From Glaesserella sp041817755 (GTDB lineage Bacteria; Pseudomonadota; Gammaproteobacteria; Enterobacterales; Pasteurellaceae): a DNA stretch of 64,000 bases. Numbering within the stretch: the stretch's first letter is position 1; every line of letters begins with the position of its first letter. The notes beneath the pieces are model-generated. The model was not told the origin of the DNA and ran no database searches. It saw nothing but the letters and a program-made list of their open reading frames with translations. The stretch is taken from the NCBI RefSeq assembly GCF_041817755.1, contig NZ_JBGYBX010000058.1, positions 11,646 through 75,645 on the forward strand, in the 5' to 3' direction. The position numbers and the translations under genes were made by a program. This document shows positions 33,228-41,736 of the stretch, piece after piece.

Positions 33228-34232
33228 ATGGCTTCATTAAAAGATGTGGCAAAATTAGCCGGCGTGTCATTGATGACCGTTTCGCGCGCAATCAATAACC
33301 CGGAGCAGTTATCGGAAAAAACCTACCGATTAGTGAAGCAGGCGATTGAGGATCTGAATTATGTTCCGAACCTTTCCGCACAAAAGATTCGCGGAGTGGA
33401 TTCGGCGAATAAAAGTATCGGTGTGCTGTCTTTAGGGACGGCGACGACGCCGTTTTCCGTTGAAATCATTTTAGCGATAGAGCAAACGGTGCGTAAATTC
33501 GGTTGGAATTCGTTTTTGATTAATACGTTTGAAGAAGATGACAGTGAAGTGGAGAAGGCGGTGGAACTTTTATTGTCCCACCGTCCTTCCGCCATTATTA
33601 TTACCCGAAACGGCTTAAAAAAGGTTAAAATCCCGAAAGCGTTACAACAATTCCCGATTGTATTGGCGAATTGCGTCACGGACGATCTGCGTGTTGCCAG
33701 CTACATTCCGCATGATTTTCAAGGGCAGTTTGATGCGACGCAATTAGTGATACGAAAGGGATATAAAAAGCCTCTCTGCTTATATATTCCGGAGAATGCA
33801 ATTGCTGCGGCGGAAAGACAAACAGGATTTGAAGCGGCTTGGTTTGCTCAAGCCGAACCGGCATTACCCGTTCAGTTCTTTATGCCGAAGGATTTAAACG
33901 ATTATGTTTGCGGAGCCGATCCGTTAAAGGACATCTTACGCCGTTCGTCCGAGCCGTTTGACTTTGATGTTATTATTTGTGGTAATGACCGGATTGCCAT
34001 GTTGGTATACCAGTTATTGCTGAGTCGGGGCATTCGCATTCCCGAAGACGTTGCCGTTATCGGCTATGATAATATGGTCGGCGTTGCCGAATTGTTTTTG
34101 CCACCGTTGACCACCGTTCAGTTGCCGCATTATGAAATCGGTGAACAAGCCACTTTGCATTTAATCGAAGGGCGAACGGATAAGCAAGTACACCACTTGC
34201 CTTGCCCGTTAATTGAACGTGACTCCTGTTAA
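33228..34232 (+). CDS. LacI/GalR-family repressor of the galactoside operon
   Basis: The 334-residue protein begins with a LacI helix-turn-helix: LKDVAKLAGVSLMTVSRAIN (residues 4-23) and a hinge helix region NLSAQKIRG. The rest is a periplasmic-binding-protein-like sensor with DVAVIGYDNMVGVAELFLPPLTTV near the end. GGAG precedes the ATG. It is divergent from the permease-alpha-galactosidase-lacZ-gal operon, with two inverted TAACGTTA operators between them, so local repression released by a galactoside is likely. It resembles RafR-type regulators. Confidence 0.88.
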   Translation: MASLKDVAKLAGVSLMTVSRAINNPEQLSEKTYRLVKQAIEDLNYVPNLSAQKIRGVDSANKSIGVLSLGTATTPFSVEIILAIEQTVRKFGWNSFLINTFEEDDSEVEKAVELLLSHRPSAIIITRNGLKKVKIPKALQQFPIVLANCVTDDLRVASYIPHDFQGQFDATQLVIRKGYKKPLCLYIPENAIAAAERQTGFEAAWFAQAEPALPVQFFMPKDLNDYVCGADPLKDILRRSSEPFDFDVIICGNDRIAMLVYQLLLSRGIRIPEDVAVIGYDNMVGVAELFLPPLTTVQLPHYEIGEQATLHLIEGRTDKQVHHLPCPLIERDSC

Positions 34233-34360
34233 CCTGCAAGCGGTGCGGTTTGCAACATGATTGGATGTAAAAATATTCCGTTCTTTTTCAGGCAGCCCGA
34301 ACAAAAGCAAAGCCGCCTGAGAAATAACATTTAACATGACTTCAACAAAAAGAGCTTCTT

Positions 34361-35089
34361 ATGAAAAACTTACGTATATTCATTGCGGGCTTAGGTCTGG
34401 TTGTTGCTTCGACCGTTTGTGCCGCACCTGTTGCCGAAGAGAGTCAGGCTGTTAATTTGGTACGCACTTCCATTGAGAAAAAACATTCAAACGATATTCG
34501 AGCCGAATGTTTAAGCTTTATTACCGACGATAAAGGCAACCACTTTTCTGTTTCCGTACATGAAAAACATAATGCACAATGTGGCGGTGACCCGACTACC
34601 GCCCCGCACTTATTTACCTATTTGGTGGATAAAGCCGACGGCACACTGAAAATCAGCGATCCCATTGAAGGCGGTTATCGCGATGCCGATTCGATTATTA
34701 TTGCCGCTGACACTCGGTTTACGTCTTTCCGAACGCCAAGCGGCAATATCAACTGCCTGTACCATTCCGATGCGGAAGAAAAAGTAGACGCGTTAACCTG
34801 TCAAGTGACAGGCAGTACAGCCAAGCCTCCTCTGCCTAAGCCTCCACACTGCGATTTGGATTGGGAAGGCAATTTTACCCTTGGACCTACCGGCAAGGCA
34901 GATATGGTATGCGCAGGGGATAGCGTAGCCGATCCGAACAGTCGCGTATTGAAATACGGTGAAACCATTCGCGGTAAAGGTCGGCAAAACAAAGAATGGC
35001 AGTGCACCAGCCGTCCTACAGGGCTCATTTGCAGCAACAGTAGCGGACATGGTTTTGAAATCAGTCGTAGCAAACAACGTTTGTTTTGA
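34361..35089 (+). CDS. Secreted protein, unknown function
   Basis: A 242-residue exported protein. The signal peptide MKNLRIFIAGLGLVVASTVCA is followed by two parts: a domain with paired Cys (AECLSF and AQCGGD) and a C-terminal part with FRTPSGNINCLY, DALTCQV, CDLDWEG, MVCAG, WQCTS and GFEISRSKQRLF. The PSGNI-C and closing GFEISR patterns look like DUF6636-type secreted domains, but I cannot confirm this. Its many Cys residues suggest disulphides in the periplasm. It is monocistronic; a USS-type hairpin lies after it. Confidence 0.65.
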   Translation: MKNLRIFIAGLGLVVASTVCAAPVAEESQAVNLVRTSIEKKHSNDIRAECLSFITDDKGNHFSVSVHEKHNAQCGGDPTTAPHLFTYLVDKADGTLKISDPIEGGYRDADSIIIAADTRFTSFRTPSGNINCLYHSDAEEKVDALTCQVTGSTAKPPLPKPPHCDLDWEGNFTLGPTGKADMVCAGDSVADPNSRVLKYGETIRGKGRQNKEWQCTSRPTGLICSNSSGHGFEISRSKQRLF

Positions 35090-35128
35090 TTAGTGATTTG
35101 CAGCCAATATAACCGCATTTGTTAACCT

Positions 35129-35182
35129 GCAAGCGGTGCGATTCGCAAAATATTTTGCAAATCAGCCCGCTTGTTATTTTTT
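35129..35182 (+). terminator. Imperfect USS inverted pair with T run
   Basis: GCAAGCGGTGCGAT (35129-35142) and ATCAGCCCGCTTGT (35161-35174) pair imperfectly and are followed by TATTTTTTT. Probable terminator of the secreted-protein gene. Confidence 0.6.
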
Positions 35183-35192
35183 TATGTGACTT

Positions 35193-36542
35193 ATGTTGAG
35201 AAAGTTTTTCATGTTGGGGGTAGCCGCTTTTCTTTGCGGCTGTACTTCCACGCAGTTTCAGCCGATTGAAACGATCAGTCAAATTACGCCGGATAAAGGA
35301 TATCGGGTTAAAACGTTGATGGAACAACGTGACGGCAATTTAATTATTCTGATGCTATCGGGGGGCGGAAGCCGTGCTGCGGCACTCGGTTACGGTGTGT
35401 TAGAACAATTTAAGCAAACGGCGATAGGTTCCAATCCGTTTCAGTCGACGTTATTGGATAACATTGATTTGGTCTTCGGTGTGTCGGGCGGTTCGGTGTT
35501 GGCGACCTATTTCTCTTTGGAAGGCAAAGACGTGGTACCGAAATTTGAAGACAATTTCTTGAAAAAGGATTTTGAGAGCCAGTTGACGAGCCAGTTCTTT
35601 TCATTGGCGAATGTGCCTAAATTGACATCGGAACAATATGGGCGGGGGGATCTGCTTCAAGAACAATTTAATTTGGCGCTTTATAAAGGCAAGACATTCG
35701 GCGAGCTGGCGAGCAAGCGTAAAGGTCCTTTTGTGATTGTGAGTGCGACGGATATGAGCTTGGGACAAAAAGTCGTTTTTACTCAAGAATTTTTCGATGG
35801 ATTATGTTTGAATTTGAGTCATGTAGAAATTGCAAGGGCGGTTGCCGCTTCAAGTTCCGTGCCGCTTATTTTTAGTCCGTTGACGTTTAATAATCATGGC
35901 GGCAATTGTCATTATCATCTTCCCGAGATTACTAATATGATGATTGCAGTTAATGCGGATACACAAAAGTCGAAAAATGTCGAAGAGATTAGAGAAACCT
36001 TAGCCGCTTATCAAGACAGTAAAACCAGACCTTTTCTTCACCTTGTTGACGGAGGGCTAACGGATAATTTGGGGCTTGCCGCCTTTACCGATAGTTATGA
36101 TCTGATTGGCAAGGAAGGGATGTATCAGACCGCTTTAAAGAATAAATTAAAACGGATTGTGATTATCAGCGTTAATGCCCAAAATGAAGTAACAGGTGAA
36201 ATCGATCACAGTGCAAATATTCCGAAAACGATGGATGTAGTGAATACGATCATCAATGTGCCGATTGATCGCAATACGCAAACGACGCTGCGTCGTTTCC
36301 GTGGGTTTGTCGACGAATGGAATAAAACCATGGCAAAACAACCTAAAGACAAACGGGTGGAATTACATTTCGTCAGCTTGGGGTTGAAGGAACTGCCGGA
36401 GTCGGAATTGAAAAAAGCAGTGCTGAATATCAATACGTCGTTTTATTTACCGAGCCGAGATGTCAACAAATTAAAGCAAGCGGCTCAAATTTTATTACAG
36501 AATTCCAAGGAATATCAGGCGCTATTGGAAGCACTACGTTAA
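35193..36542 (+). CDS. Patatin-like phospholipase lipoprotein
   Basis: A 449-residue lipoprotein with a patatin-type lipid acyl hydrolase domain. The signal peptide MLRKFFMLGVAAFLCGC ends in a lipobox. The oxyanion loop LSGGGSRAAALGYG, the nucleophile elbow VFGVSGGSV (Gly-X-Ser-X-Gly) and the catalytic Asp in HLVDGGLTDNLG make a complete Ser-Asp dyad. It would be anchored in the outer or inner membrane and act on lipids or acyl esters; the substrate is unknown. No accessory export genes are adjacent. Confidence 0.87.
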   Translation: MLRKFFMLGVAAFLCGCTSTQFQPIETISQITPDKGYRVKTLMEQRDGNLIILMLSGGGSRAAALGYGVLEQFKQTAIGSNPFQSTLLDNIDLVFGVSGGSVLATYFSLEGKDVVPKFEDNFLKKDFESQLTSQFFSLANVPKLTSEQYGRGDLLQEQFNLALYKGKTFGELASKRKGPFVIVSATDMSLGQKVVFTQEFFDGLCLNLSHVEIARAVAASSSVPLIFSPLTFNNHGGNCHYHLPEITNMMIAVNADTQKSKNVEEIRETLAAYQDSKTRPFLHLVDGGLTDNLGLAAFTDSYDLIGKEGMYQTALKNKLKRIVIISVNAQNEVTGEIDHSANIPKTMDVVNTIINVPIDRNTQTTLRRFRGFVDEWNKTMAKQPKDKRVELHFVSLGLKELPESELKKAVLNINTSFYLPSRDVNKLKQAAQILLQNSKEYQALLEALR

Positions 36543-36603
36543 ATTTGCAAATTTTTCTGACAATCTGACCGCTTGCTTTCTAGTCAGCTTGGCGGAATTT
36601 CTG

Positions 36604-36637
36604 TATAATCGCCCGTCTTTTTGTGATCTCTATCACA
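36604..36637 (+). promoter_or_regulatory. typA -10 and downstream CRP site
   Basis: TATAAT (36604-36609) is followed by a GC-rich discriminator and then TGTGATCTCTATCACA (36622-36637), a perfect CRP palindrome in a position expected to repress. Confidence 0.7.
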
Positions 36638-36651
36638 ATTCAGGATTCGTC

Positions 36652-36674
36652 TGGTGGGGTATCCCACCATTTTT
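36652..36674 (+). terminator. Terminator-like hairpin in the typA leader
   Basis: TGGTGGG, loop GTAT, CCCACCA followed by TTTTTA. It lies between the promoter and the typA ATG, so it could act as an attenuator. Confidence 0.65.
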
Positions 36675-36699
36675 ATACTTTCAAAATAAAGAAATTTCA

Positions 36700-38547
36700 A
36701 TGCAACAATTAGATACTCAAAAACTGCGTAATATCGCAATCATTGCCCACGTTGACCACGGCAAAACCACGCTGGTTGATAAATTATTAAAACTGTCAGG
36801 TACATTAGACACTTCTCGTGGTGATGTAGATGAGCGTGTAATGGACTCAAACGACCTTGAGAAAGAACGTGGCATTACCATTCTTGCGAAAAATACCGCA
36901 ATTAACTGGAACGGCTATCGTATCAATATCGTCGATACCCCGGGACACGCAGACTTCGGTGGTGAAGTTGAGCGTGTACTTTCCATGGTGGACTCGGTAT
37001 TACTGGTGGTAGACGCCTTTGATGGTCCAATGCCGCAAACCCGTTTCGTAACGCAAAAAGCCTTTGCTCACGGTTTAAAACCAATCGTGGTTATCAACAA
37101 AGTTGACCGCCCAGGTGCTCGTCCTGACTGGGTTGTGGATCAAGTTTTCGATTTATTCGTGAACTTGGGAGCAACCGATGAACAGTTAGACTTCCCGATT
37201 ATTTATGCTTCTGCATTAAATGGTGTCGCAGGTTTAGATCACGAAGATCTTGCTCCGAATATGGATCCATTATTTGAAGCGATTGTAGAGCAAGTTTCTC
37301 CGCCGGATGTTGAACTTGACGCACCGTTCCAAATGCAAATTTCGCAGTTGGATTACAGCAAATATCTCGGCGTTATCGGTATCGGTCGTATCAAACGTGG
37401 TACGGTTAAACCGAACCAACCGGTTACGGTGGTGGACTCAGAAGGTAAAACCCGTAATGGTCGCGTAGGTCAAGTGTTAGGTCACTTAGGCTTACAACGT
37501 TATGAAGCAACAGAGGCCTATGCCGGCGACATCATTGCAATTACTGGTTTAGGCGAATTAAACATTTCAGATACCTTATGTGACATCAACAATGTTGAAG
37601 CGCTTCCAGCCTTATCGGTTGATGAGCCGACAGTAACAATGTTCTTCTGTGTAAACACATCACCATTCTGCGGTCAAGAAGGGAAATTCGTCACTTCACG
37701 CCAAATTCTAGAGCGTTTGAAGAAAGAGTTAGTGCATAACGTCGCATTACGCGTAGAAGAAACCGATGACTCTGATGTTTTCAGCGTATCGGGTCGTGGT
37801 GAATTGCACTTGTCTGTATTAATCGAAAATATGCGTCGTGAAGGCTATGAATTAGCGGTATCTCGTCCAAAAGTGATTTTCAAAGAGATTGATGGTCGCA
37901 AACAAGAGCCATTTGAGCAAGTGACTATTGATATTGAAGAACAACACCAAGGGGCTGTGATGGAAGCACTTGGTATCCGTAAAGGCGAAGTGCGTGATAT
38001 GATCCCAGACGGTAAAGGTCGTACTCGTTTAGAATACATCATTCCAAGCCGTGGCTTAATCGGCTTCCGTAACGAATTTATGACGATGACATCAGGTACA
38101 GGCTTACTTTACTCAAGTTTCAGCCACTATGACGATGTCAAAGCAGGTGAAATCGGTCAGCGTATTAACGGCGTGTTAATTTCAAACGGTACAGGTAAAG
38201 CTCTGGCTTACTCGCTCTATGCACTACAAGATCGTGGTAAACTAATGATCGATCACGGTGCAGAAATTTATGAAGGGCAAGTAATCGGTATCCATAGCCG
38301 TTCAAATGACTTAACCGTAAACCCACTTGAAGGGAAAAAGCTCACCAATATGCGTGCGTCAGGTAAAGATGATGCTTTAACCTTAACAACGCCGGTTAAA
38401 TTCAGCTTGGAACAAGCGTTAGAATTTATTGATGATGACGAGTTAGTGGAAGTCACACCAAAATCTGTGCGTATTCGTAAAAAATTACTCACTGAAGTAG
38501 AACGTAAACGTGCAAGTCGTACTACGACAAGTACCAGTACGAAGTAA
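36700..38547 (+). CDS. typA: TypA/BipA, ribosome-associated GTPase
   Basis: A translational GTPase related to EF-G and LepA that helps 50S assembly and stress or cold growth. The start is ATG 36700 (MQQLDTQKLRNIAIIAHVD); the longer frame from 36589 would include promoter elements. The 615 residues show G1 AHVDHGKTTL, the DERVMDSNDLEKERGITI switch region, DTPGHADFGGE and NKVDRPGARPDW. The C-terminal EF-G-like domains with IPSRGLIGFRNEFMT are present. The leader has a CRP site and a terminator-like hairpin. Confidence 0.97.
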   Translation: MQQLDTQKLRNIAIIAHVDHGKTTLVDKLLKLSGTLDTSRGDVDERVMDSNDLEKERGITILAKNTAINWNGYRINIVDTPGHADFGGEVERVLSMVDSVLLVVDAFDGPMPQTRFVTQKAFAHGLKPIVVINKVDRPGARPDWVVDQVFDLFVNLGATDEQLDFPIIYASALNGVAGLDHEDLAPNMDPLFEAIVEQVSPPDVELDAPFQMQISQLDYSKYLGVIGIGRIKRGTVKPNQPVTVVDSEGKTRNGRVGQVLGHLGLQRYEATEAYAGDIIAITGLGELNISDTLCDINNVEALPALSVDEPTVTMFFCVNTSPFCGQEGKFVTSRQILERLKKELVHNVALRVEETDDSDVFSVSGRGELHLSVLIENMRREGYELAVSRPKVIFKEIDGRKQEPFEQVTIDIEEQHQGAVMEALGIRKGEVRDMIPDGKGRTRLEYIIPSRGLIGFRNEFMTMTSGTGLLYSSFSHYDDVKAGEIGQRINGVLISNGTGKALAYSLYALQDRGKLMIDHGAEIYEGQVIGIHSRSNDLTVNPLEGKKLTNMRASGKDDALTLTTPVKFSLEQALEFIDDDELVEVTPKSVRIRKKLLTEVERKRASRTTTSTSTK

Positions 38548-38552
38548 TGAGA

Positions 38553-38574
38553 AGTAGGGGCAACAATGCCCCTA
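38553..38574. repeat. GTAGGGG-type palindrome between typA and grxA
   Basis: TAGGGGCA, loop ACAA, TGCCCCTA, preceded by AG. A member of the same small palindrome family as 25261 and 40508. Confidence 0.65.
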
Positions 38575-38592
38575 ATTTATAGGAGATTAAAA

Positions 38593-38856
38593 ATGTTTGT
38601 AGAAATTTACGGCAGACTAAGTTGCCCTTATTGCGTTCGAGCAAAACAGCTTGCAGAAAAAATGAAAGCAGAATTACCTGATTTCGATTTTAAATTTATC
38701 GATATGATCGCTGAAGGTATCGAAAAACAAGATTTAGAACCGCGTGTGGGTAAACCCGTTGCGACTGTGCCACAAATCTTTTTAGATGAGGTTCACGTTG
38801 GCGGTTATTCGGATTTTGCACCGTTGGTGAAAGAAAAATTCGGTATTGCACTTTAA
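38593..38856 (+). CDS. grxA: GrxA, glutaredoxin 1
   Basis: A glutathione-dependent disulphide reductase that serves ribonucleotide reductase. The start is ATG 38593 after AGGAG. The 87 residues have the active site SCPYCVRAK (CPYC) at residues 11-14, TVPQIFLDEVHVGGY and a complete short thioredoxin fold, like E. coli Grx1 (85 residues). It follows typA by about 45 bases and may be partly co-transcribed. Confidence 0.94.
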   Translation: MFVEIYGRLSCPYCVRAKQLAEKMKAELPDFDFKFIDMIAEGIEKQDLEPRVGKPVATVPQIFLDEVHVGGYSDFAPLVKEKFGIAL

Positions 38857-38861
38857 GTGTT

Positions 38862-38886
38862 GAAAAGGCGTGTAAAACGCCTTTTT
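38862..38886 (+). terminator. Terminator of grxA
   Basis: AAAGGCGT, loop GTAAA, ACGCCTTT with a T tail. Confidence 0.8.
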
Positions 38887-38895
38887 ACAGAAAAG

Positions 38896-38926
38896 AAAAA
38901 ACCTCTGATTTCTCAGAGGTTTTTTC
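38896..38926. terminator. Bidirectional terminator, ends tRNA-Asp transcript
   Basis: AAAAAACCTCTGA, loop TTTC, TCAGAGGTTTTTT: 13-bp stem with A and T runs on both sides. On the minus strand it follows tRNA-Asp. Confidence 0.85.
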
Positions 38927-38968
38927 CTTTAACATACTAAGGAGGTATATTATGAATCTAAAATAAGT

Positions 38969-39045
38969 TGGCGGAATGGACGGGACTCGAACCCGCGACC
39001 CCCTGCGTGACAGGCAGGTATTCTAACCAGCTGAACTACCACTCC
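38969..39045 (-). tRNA. tRNA-Asp (anticodon GTC)
   Basis: On the minus strand the acceptor stem GGAGTGG pairs with CCATTCC (one G-T pair), followed by G and encoded CCA at 38971-38969. The anticodon loop CTGTCAC gives GTC (39011-39009). Almost the whole sequence matches E. coli tRNA-Asp. It is 77 bases long and stands alone. Confidence 0.97.
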
Positions 39046-39061
39046 GCAGCGAACGGGGCGT

Positions 39062-39090
39062 ATATTAATGATTTCGTTTTTAACCGTCAA
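39062..39090 (-). promoter_or_regulatory. Promoter of tRNA-Asp
   Basis: TTGACG (39090-39085), 17 bases, TAATAT (39067-39062), then a GC-rich discriminator ACGCCCC. Typical stable-RNA promoter. Confidence 0.75.
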
Positions 39091-39146
39091 ATACTTTTTG
39101 TAAAAAACGGATTGTTTGCTTTTTTACTGTACAAGCTGCGCATTTT

Positions 39147-39917
39147 TTAGTTTATTACAATCGAATCGCCTTGTTCCGCTTTTATCCACAGGCAATTACC
39201 TTTCGATTTCTTATCAATCAATTCAAGGTATTTCTGATGTGCTTCACGTTCTTCTTCCGTCGGCATGAGCACAATCAAACCGGATGTATCCACCGTTACA
39301 CGACGTTCAAGCGTTTCTGTGTGAACCGAGTGATGCGTTTCCTGTTCTTCTTCCGAAAGCAAGGCGATTTGCCCGCCGGTCATCATTAAGAATACATCGG
39401 CAAGGATCTCCGCATCCAGCAATGCGCCGTGAAGAACCCGTTTACTGTTATCGATATGCAGGCGATCGCATAACGCATCCAAGCTGTTACGCTTACCCGG
39501 ATACATTTTACGGGCAAGTTGCAAACTGTCTGTTACGCTGCACATTTCTGCGACTTTCGGCGGCGGGTTCGGTAAAAATGAAAATTCATGGTCGATAAAA
39601 CCGACGTCAAAGGGGGCATTATGAATAATTAATTCGGCACCTTTGATAAATGCAATAAATTCATCGGCGATGTCGGCAAAAGTCGGTTTGTCGGCAAGCA
39701 TTTCATTTGTGATACCGTGAACGGCAATAGCTTCGGCATCAACTTCACGCGGTGGTTTAATATAAACGTGGTAAGTTCGCCCCGTCAGACGGCGGTTAAT
39801 CACTTCAACGGCACCGATTTCAATAATATTGTGTCCGATATGCGGCGCACCGTTAAAATTCATTCCGGTCGTTTCCGTATCGAGTACGATTTGACGTAAT
39901 ATCTGTTGTTCGCTCAT
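39147..39917 (-). CDS. dnaQ: DnaQ, DNA polymerase III epsilon subunit
   Basis: The 3'-5' proofreading exonuclease of the replicative polymerase. The start is ATG 39917 (MSEQQILRQIVLDTETTGMN); the longer frame to 39986 adds residues that do not look like DnaQ. The 256-residue protein has ExoI VLDTETTG with catalytic Asp and Glu, ExoII HNAPFDVGFIDHE and ExoIII HGALLDAEILADV. TGGQIALL after the domain corresponds to the beta-clamp contact GGQTSMAF of E. coli. It is divergent from ybaB-recR. Confidence 0.95.
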   Translation of the reverse strand: MSEQQILRQIVLDTETTGMNFNGAPHIGHNIIEIGAVEVINRRLTGRTYHVYIKPPREVDAEAIAVHGITNEMLADKPTFADIADEFIAFIKGAELIIHNAPFDVGFIDHEFSFLPNPPPKVAEMCSVTDSLQLARKMYPGKRNSLDALCDRLHIDNSKRVLHGALLDAEILADVFLMMTGGQIALLSEEEQETHHSVHTETLERRVTVDTSGLIVLMPTEEEREAHQKYLELIDKKSKGNCLWIKAEQGDSIVIN

Positions 39918-40145
39918 TATTGTTCTCAAATTGATCCGCGCATTTAAAAATGCACTGAAAAACGTAGTTTGGTGAAATTTTCTCATTTAATTGTATCTTC
40001 TCTTTAACATAATAGCGACGGATTATTTTGATTCGGAAAAGCGAATTAAATTTGCCGAATCTAACCGCTTGCGCCGAGGCATTTGGTTCAGTAGAATGCA
40101 GGCGTTTTTTATTTGATTATTTTAAAAATTAAAGAGAGGTCCTCA

Positions 40146-40475
40146 ATGTTTGGAAAAGGTGGTTTAGGCGGCTTAATGAAGCAAGCCCAGCAAATGCAAG
40201 AGCGTATGCAAAAAATGCAGGAAGAAATTGCACAGTTGGAAGTATCGGGGGAATCCGGCGCCGGGTTGGTCAAAATAACGATTAACGGTGCTCACAATTG
40301 CCGTCGTATTGAAATCGATCCGTCTCTGATGGAAGAAGATAAAGAAATGCTGGAAGATTTAATTGCGGCGGCATTTAATGATGCGATTCGTCGTGCGGAT
40401 GAAATGCAAAAAGAAAAAATGGCAGCCGTCACAGCAGGCATGCAATTGCCGGCAGGTATGAAACTGCCGCTTTAA
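40146..40475 (+). CDS. ybaB: YbaB/EbfC nucleoid-associated protein
   Basis: A small dimeric DNA-binding protein. The start is ATG 40146 (MFGKGGLGGLMKQAQQMQERMQKMQEE family beginning, in parts), preceded by AGAGAGGT. The 109 residues end KMAAVTAGMQLPAGMKLPL, as usual. It is followed by recR, the conserved ybaB-recR pair; dnaX, which precedes ybaB in E. coli, is missing here. Confidence 0.95.
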   Translation: MFGKGGLGGLMKQAQQMQERMQKMQEEIAQLEVSGESGAGLVKITINGAHNCRRIEIDPSLMEEDKEMLEDLIAAAFNDAIRRADEMQKEKMAAVTAGMQLPAGMKLPL

Positions 40476-40507
40476 CGTAAATTTATTGCAAGAGTTTATC
40501 GTTTTCC

Positions 40508-40534
40508 GTAGGGGCAAATCATGATTTGCCCCTA
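40508..40534. repeat. 26-bp perfect palindrome between ybaB and recR
   Basis: The arms TAGGGGCAAATCA and its exact complement meet at 40521/40522, with a G before. Member of the GTAGGGG palindrome family. Confidence 0.75.
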
Positions 40535-40561
40535 TCCCTTTTTAGTCAGTGGCAATTCAAT

Positions 40562-41167
40562 ATGCAAAGCAGCCCTTTACTTGAAAATTTAATGGAAGCC
40601 TTACGCGTGTTACCGGGCGTTGGTCCGAAATCTGCGCAACGTATGGCATATCATCTTCTGCAACGCAACCGCTCGGGTGGAATCGCGTTAGCCAAGGCGC
40701 TCAATGAGGCAATGACCCACATCGGGCATTGCAAGTCTTGCCGCACGTTTACGGAAGAAGAGGAGTGCGCCATTTGCCAAAATCCACGCCGTCAGGCGAG
40801 CGGACAACTTTGTGTGGTTGAAATGCCGTCGGATATTCAGGCAATCGAACAAACCGGGCAATTTTCGGGGCGTTATTTTGTGTTGATGGGGCATTTATCG
40901 CCTTTAGACGGAATCGGTCCGCGGGAAATCGGCTTGGATTTGCTGCAAAAACGGTTGGAAGAGGAATCGTTTCATGAGGTAATTTTGGCGACGAATCCGA
41001 CTATTGAAGGGGATGCGACGGCAAATTATATTGCGGAAATGTGCCTGGTGCATCACATTAAAGTGACCCGCATAGCTCACGGTATTCCGGTCGGCGGCGA
41101 ACTTGAAACGGTAGACGGTACAACGCTTTCCCACTCGTTTGCCGGAAGACGGGACGTACTCATATAA
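40562..41167 (+). CDS. recR: RecR, recombination mediator
   Basis: With RecF and RecO it loads RecA onto gapped DNA. The start is ATG 40562 (MQSSPLLENLMEALRVLPGVG). The 201 residues contain a helix-hairpin-helix LPGVGPKSAQRMAYHLL, a C4 zinc motif with CKSCRTF and CAICQNP, a Toprim domain (VVEMPSDIQAIEQT) and the Walker-B-like end. It is preceded by a 26-bp palindrome in the ybaB-recR gap. Confidence 0.96.
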   Translation: MQSSPLLENLMEALRVLPGVGPKSAQRMAYHLLQRNRSGGIALAKALNEAMTHIGHCKSCRTFTEEEECAICQNPRRQASGQLCVVEMPSDIQAIEQTGQFSGRYFVLMGHLSPLDGIGPREIGLDLLQKRLEEESFHEVILATNPTIEGDATANYIAEMCLVHHIKVTRIAHGIPVGGELETVDGTTLSHSFAGRRDVLI

Positions 41168-41174
41168 TGAAAAA

Positions 41175-41197
41175 GGATACGGATTTATGCCGTATCC
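41175..41197. terminator. Terminator after recR
   Basis: GGATACGG, 7-base loop, CCGTATCC, with AAAA before and CTATATC after. It lies between convergent genes. Confidence 0.6.
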
Positions 41198-41240
41198 CTA
41201 TATCTCTATAGAATCGCCTCATCGTATTGCACATAATCAT

Positions 41241-41698
41241 CTAGAAAAGATTACTGACTAAAAATCCCATCAGAAACCCGGCAACCAAGGTAAAAACGCA
41301 GGCGGAAATAAAGGCTCGCTTTGCGGTTTTGATAAAGAATACGGGGCATGACATTGCGGGGAACAATGCGGCGATAAACGAGCCCACCATCCAAAACAGA
41401 TAAATCAGCCAAAGGGCGCCGCCACCTTTGGGATCGTCAATCGAATGAATGTATAAGGCGAAATAAACGAATAAACCGAATGCGGTGAACGCAGCGCCGG
41501 AAACCGCCGCGGCGCTAACGGCAGTATAGGGTATCCATGCCAATATAAACGGGATGACAAACCACAGCGAATTCGTGAGGGCGAAGAAGACCATTGTTCG
41601 GTCGTCTCGGAGTATAAATAGGCACTGATATATGAGTAGGCTATCATGATCAGCGTAGCGAGGATTACGACAGTTACAGCAAAACGTTTTTCAGTCAT
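41241..41698 (-). pseudogene. Frameshifted small multi-pass membrane protein
   Basis: Two overlapping minus-strand frames appear to be parts of one gene. The first (from 41698) starts MTEKRFAVTVVILATLIMIAYSYISA and the second continues LFILRDDRT-MVFFALTNSLWFVIPFILAW to a stop at 41241, with at least four hydrophobic segments in total. A single-base change near 41625-41640 would join them. Alternatively the second frame alone (from 41594, 117 residues) is a gene of its own. I do not recognise the family. Confidence 0.5.
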
Positions 41699-41736
41699 CT
41701 TTTGTCCTTAATGCCACAAGTAAAAAACGGTGTATT

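Noticed and set aside
36589..36699. N-terminal extension of TypA
   Set aside because: It would include the -10 box, CRP site and hairpin; homology begins at 36700.
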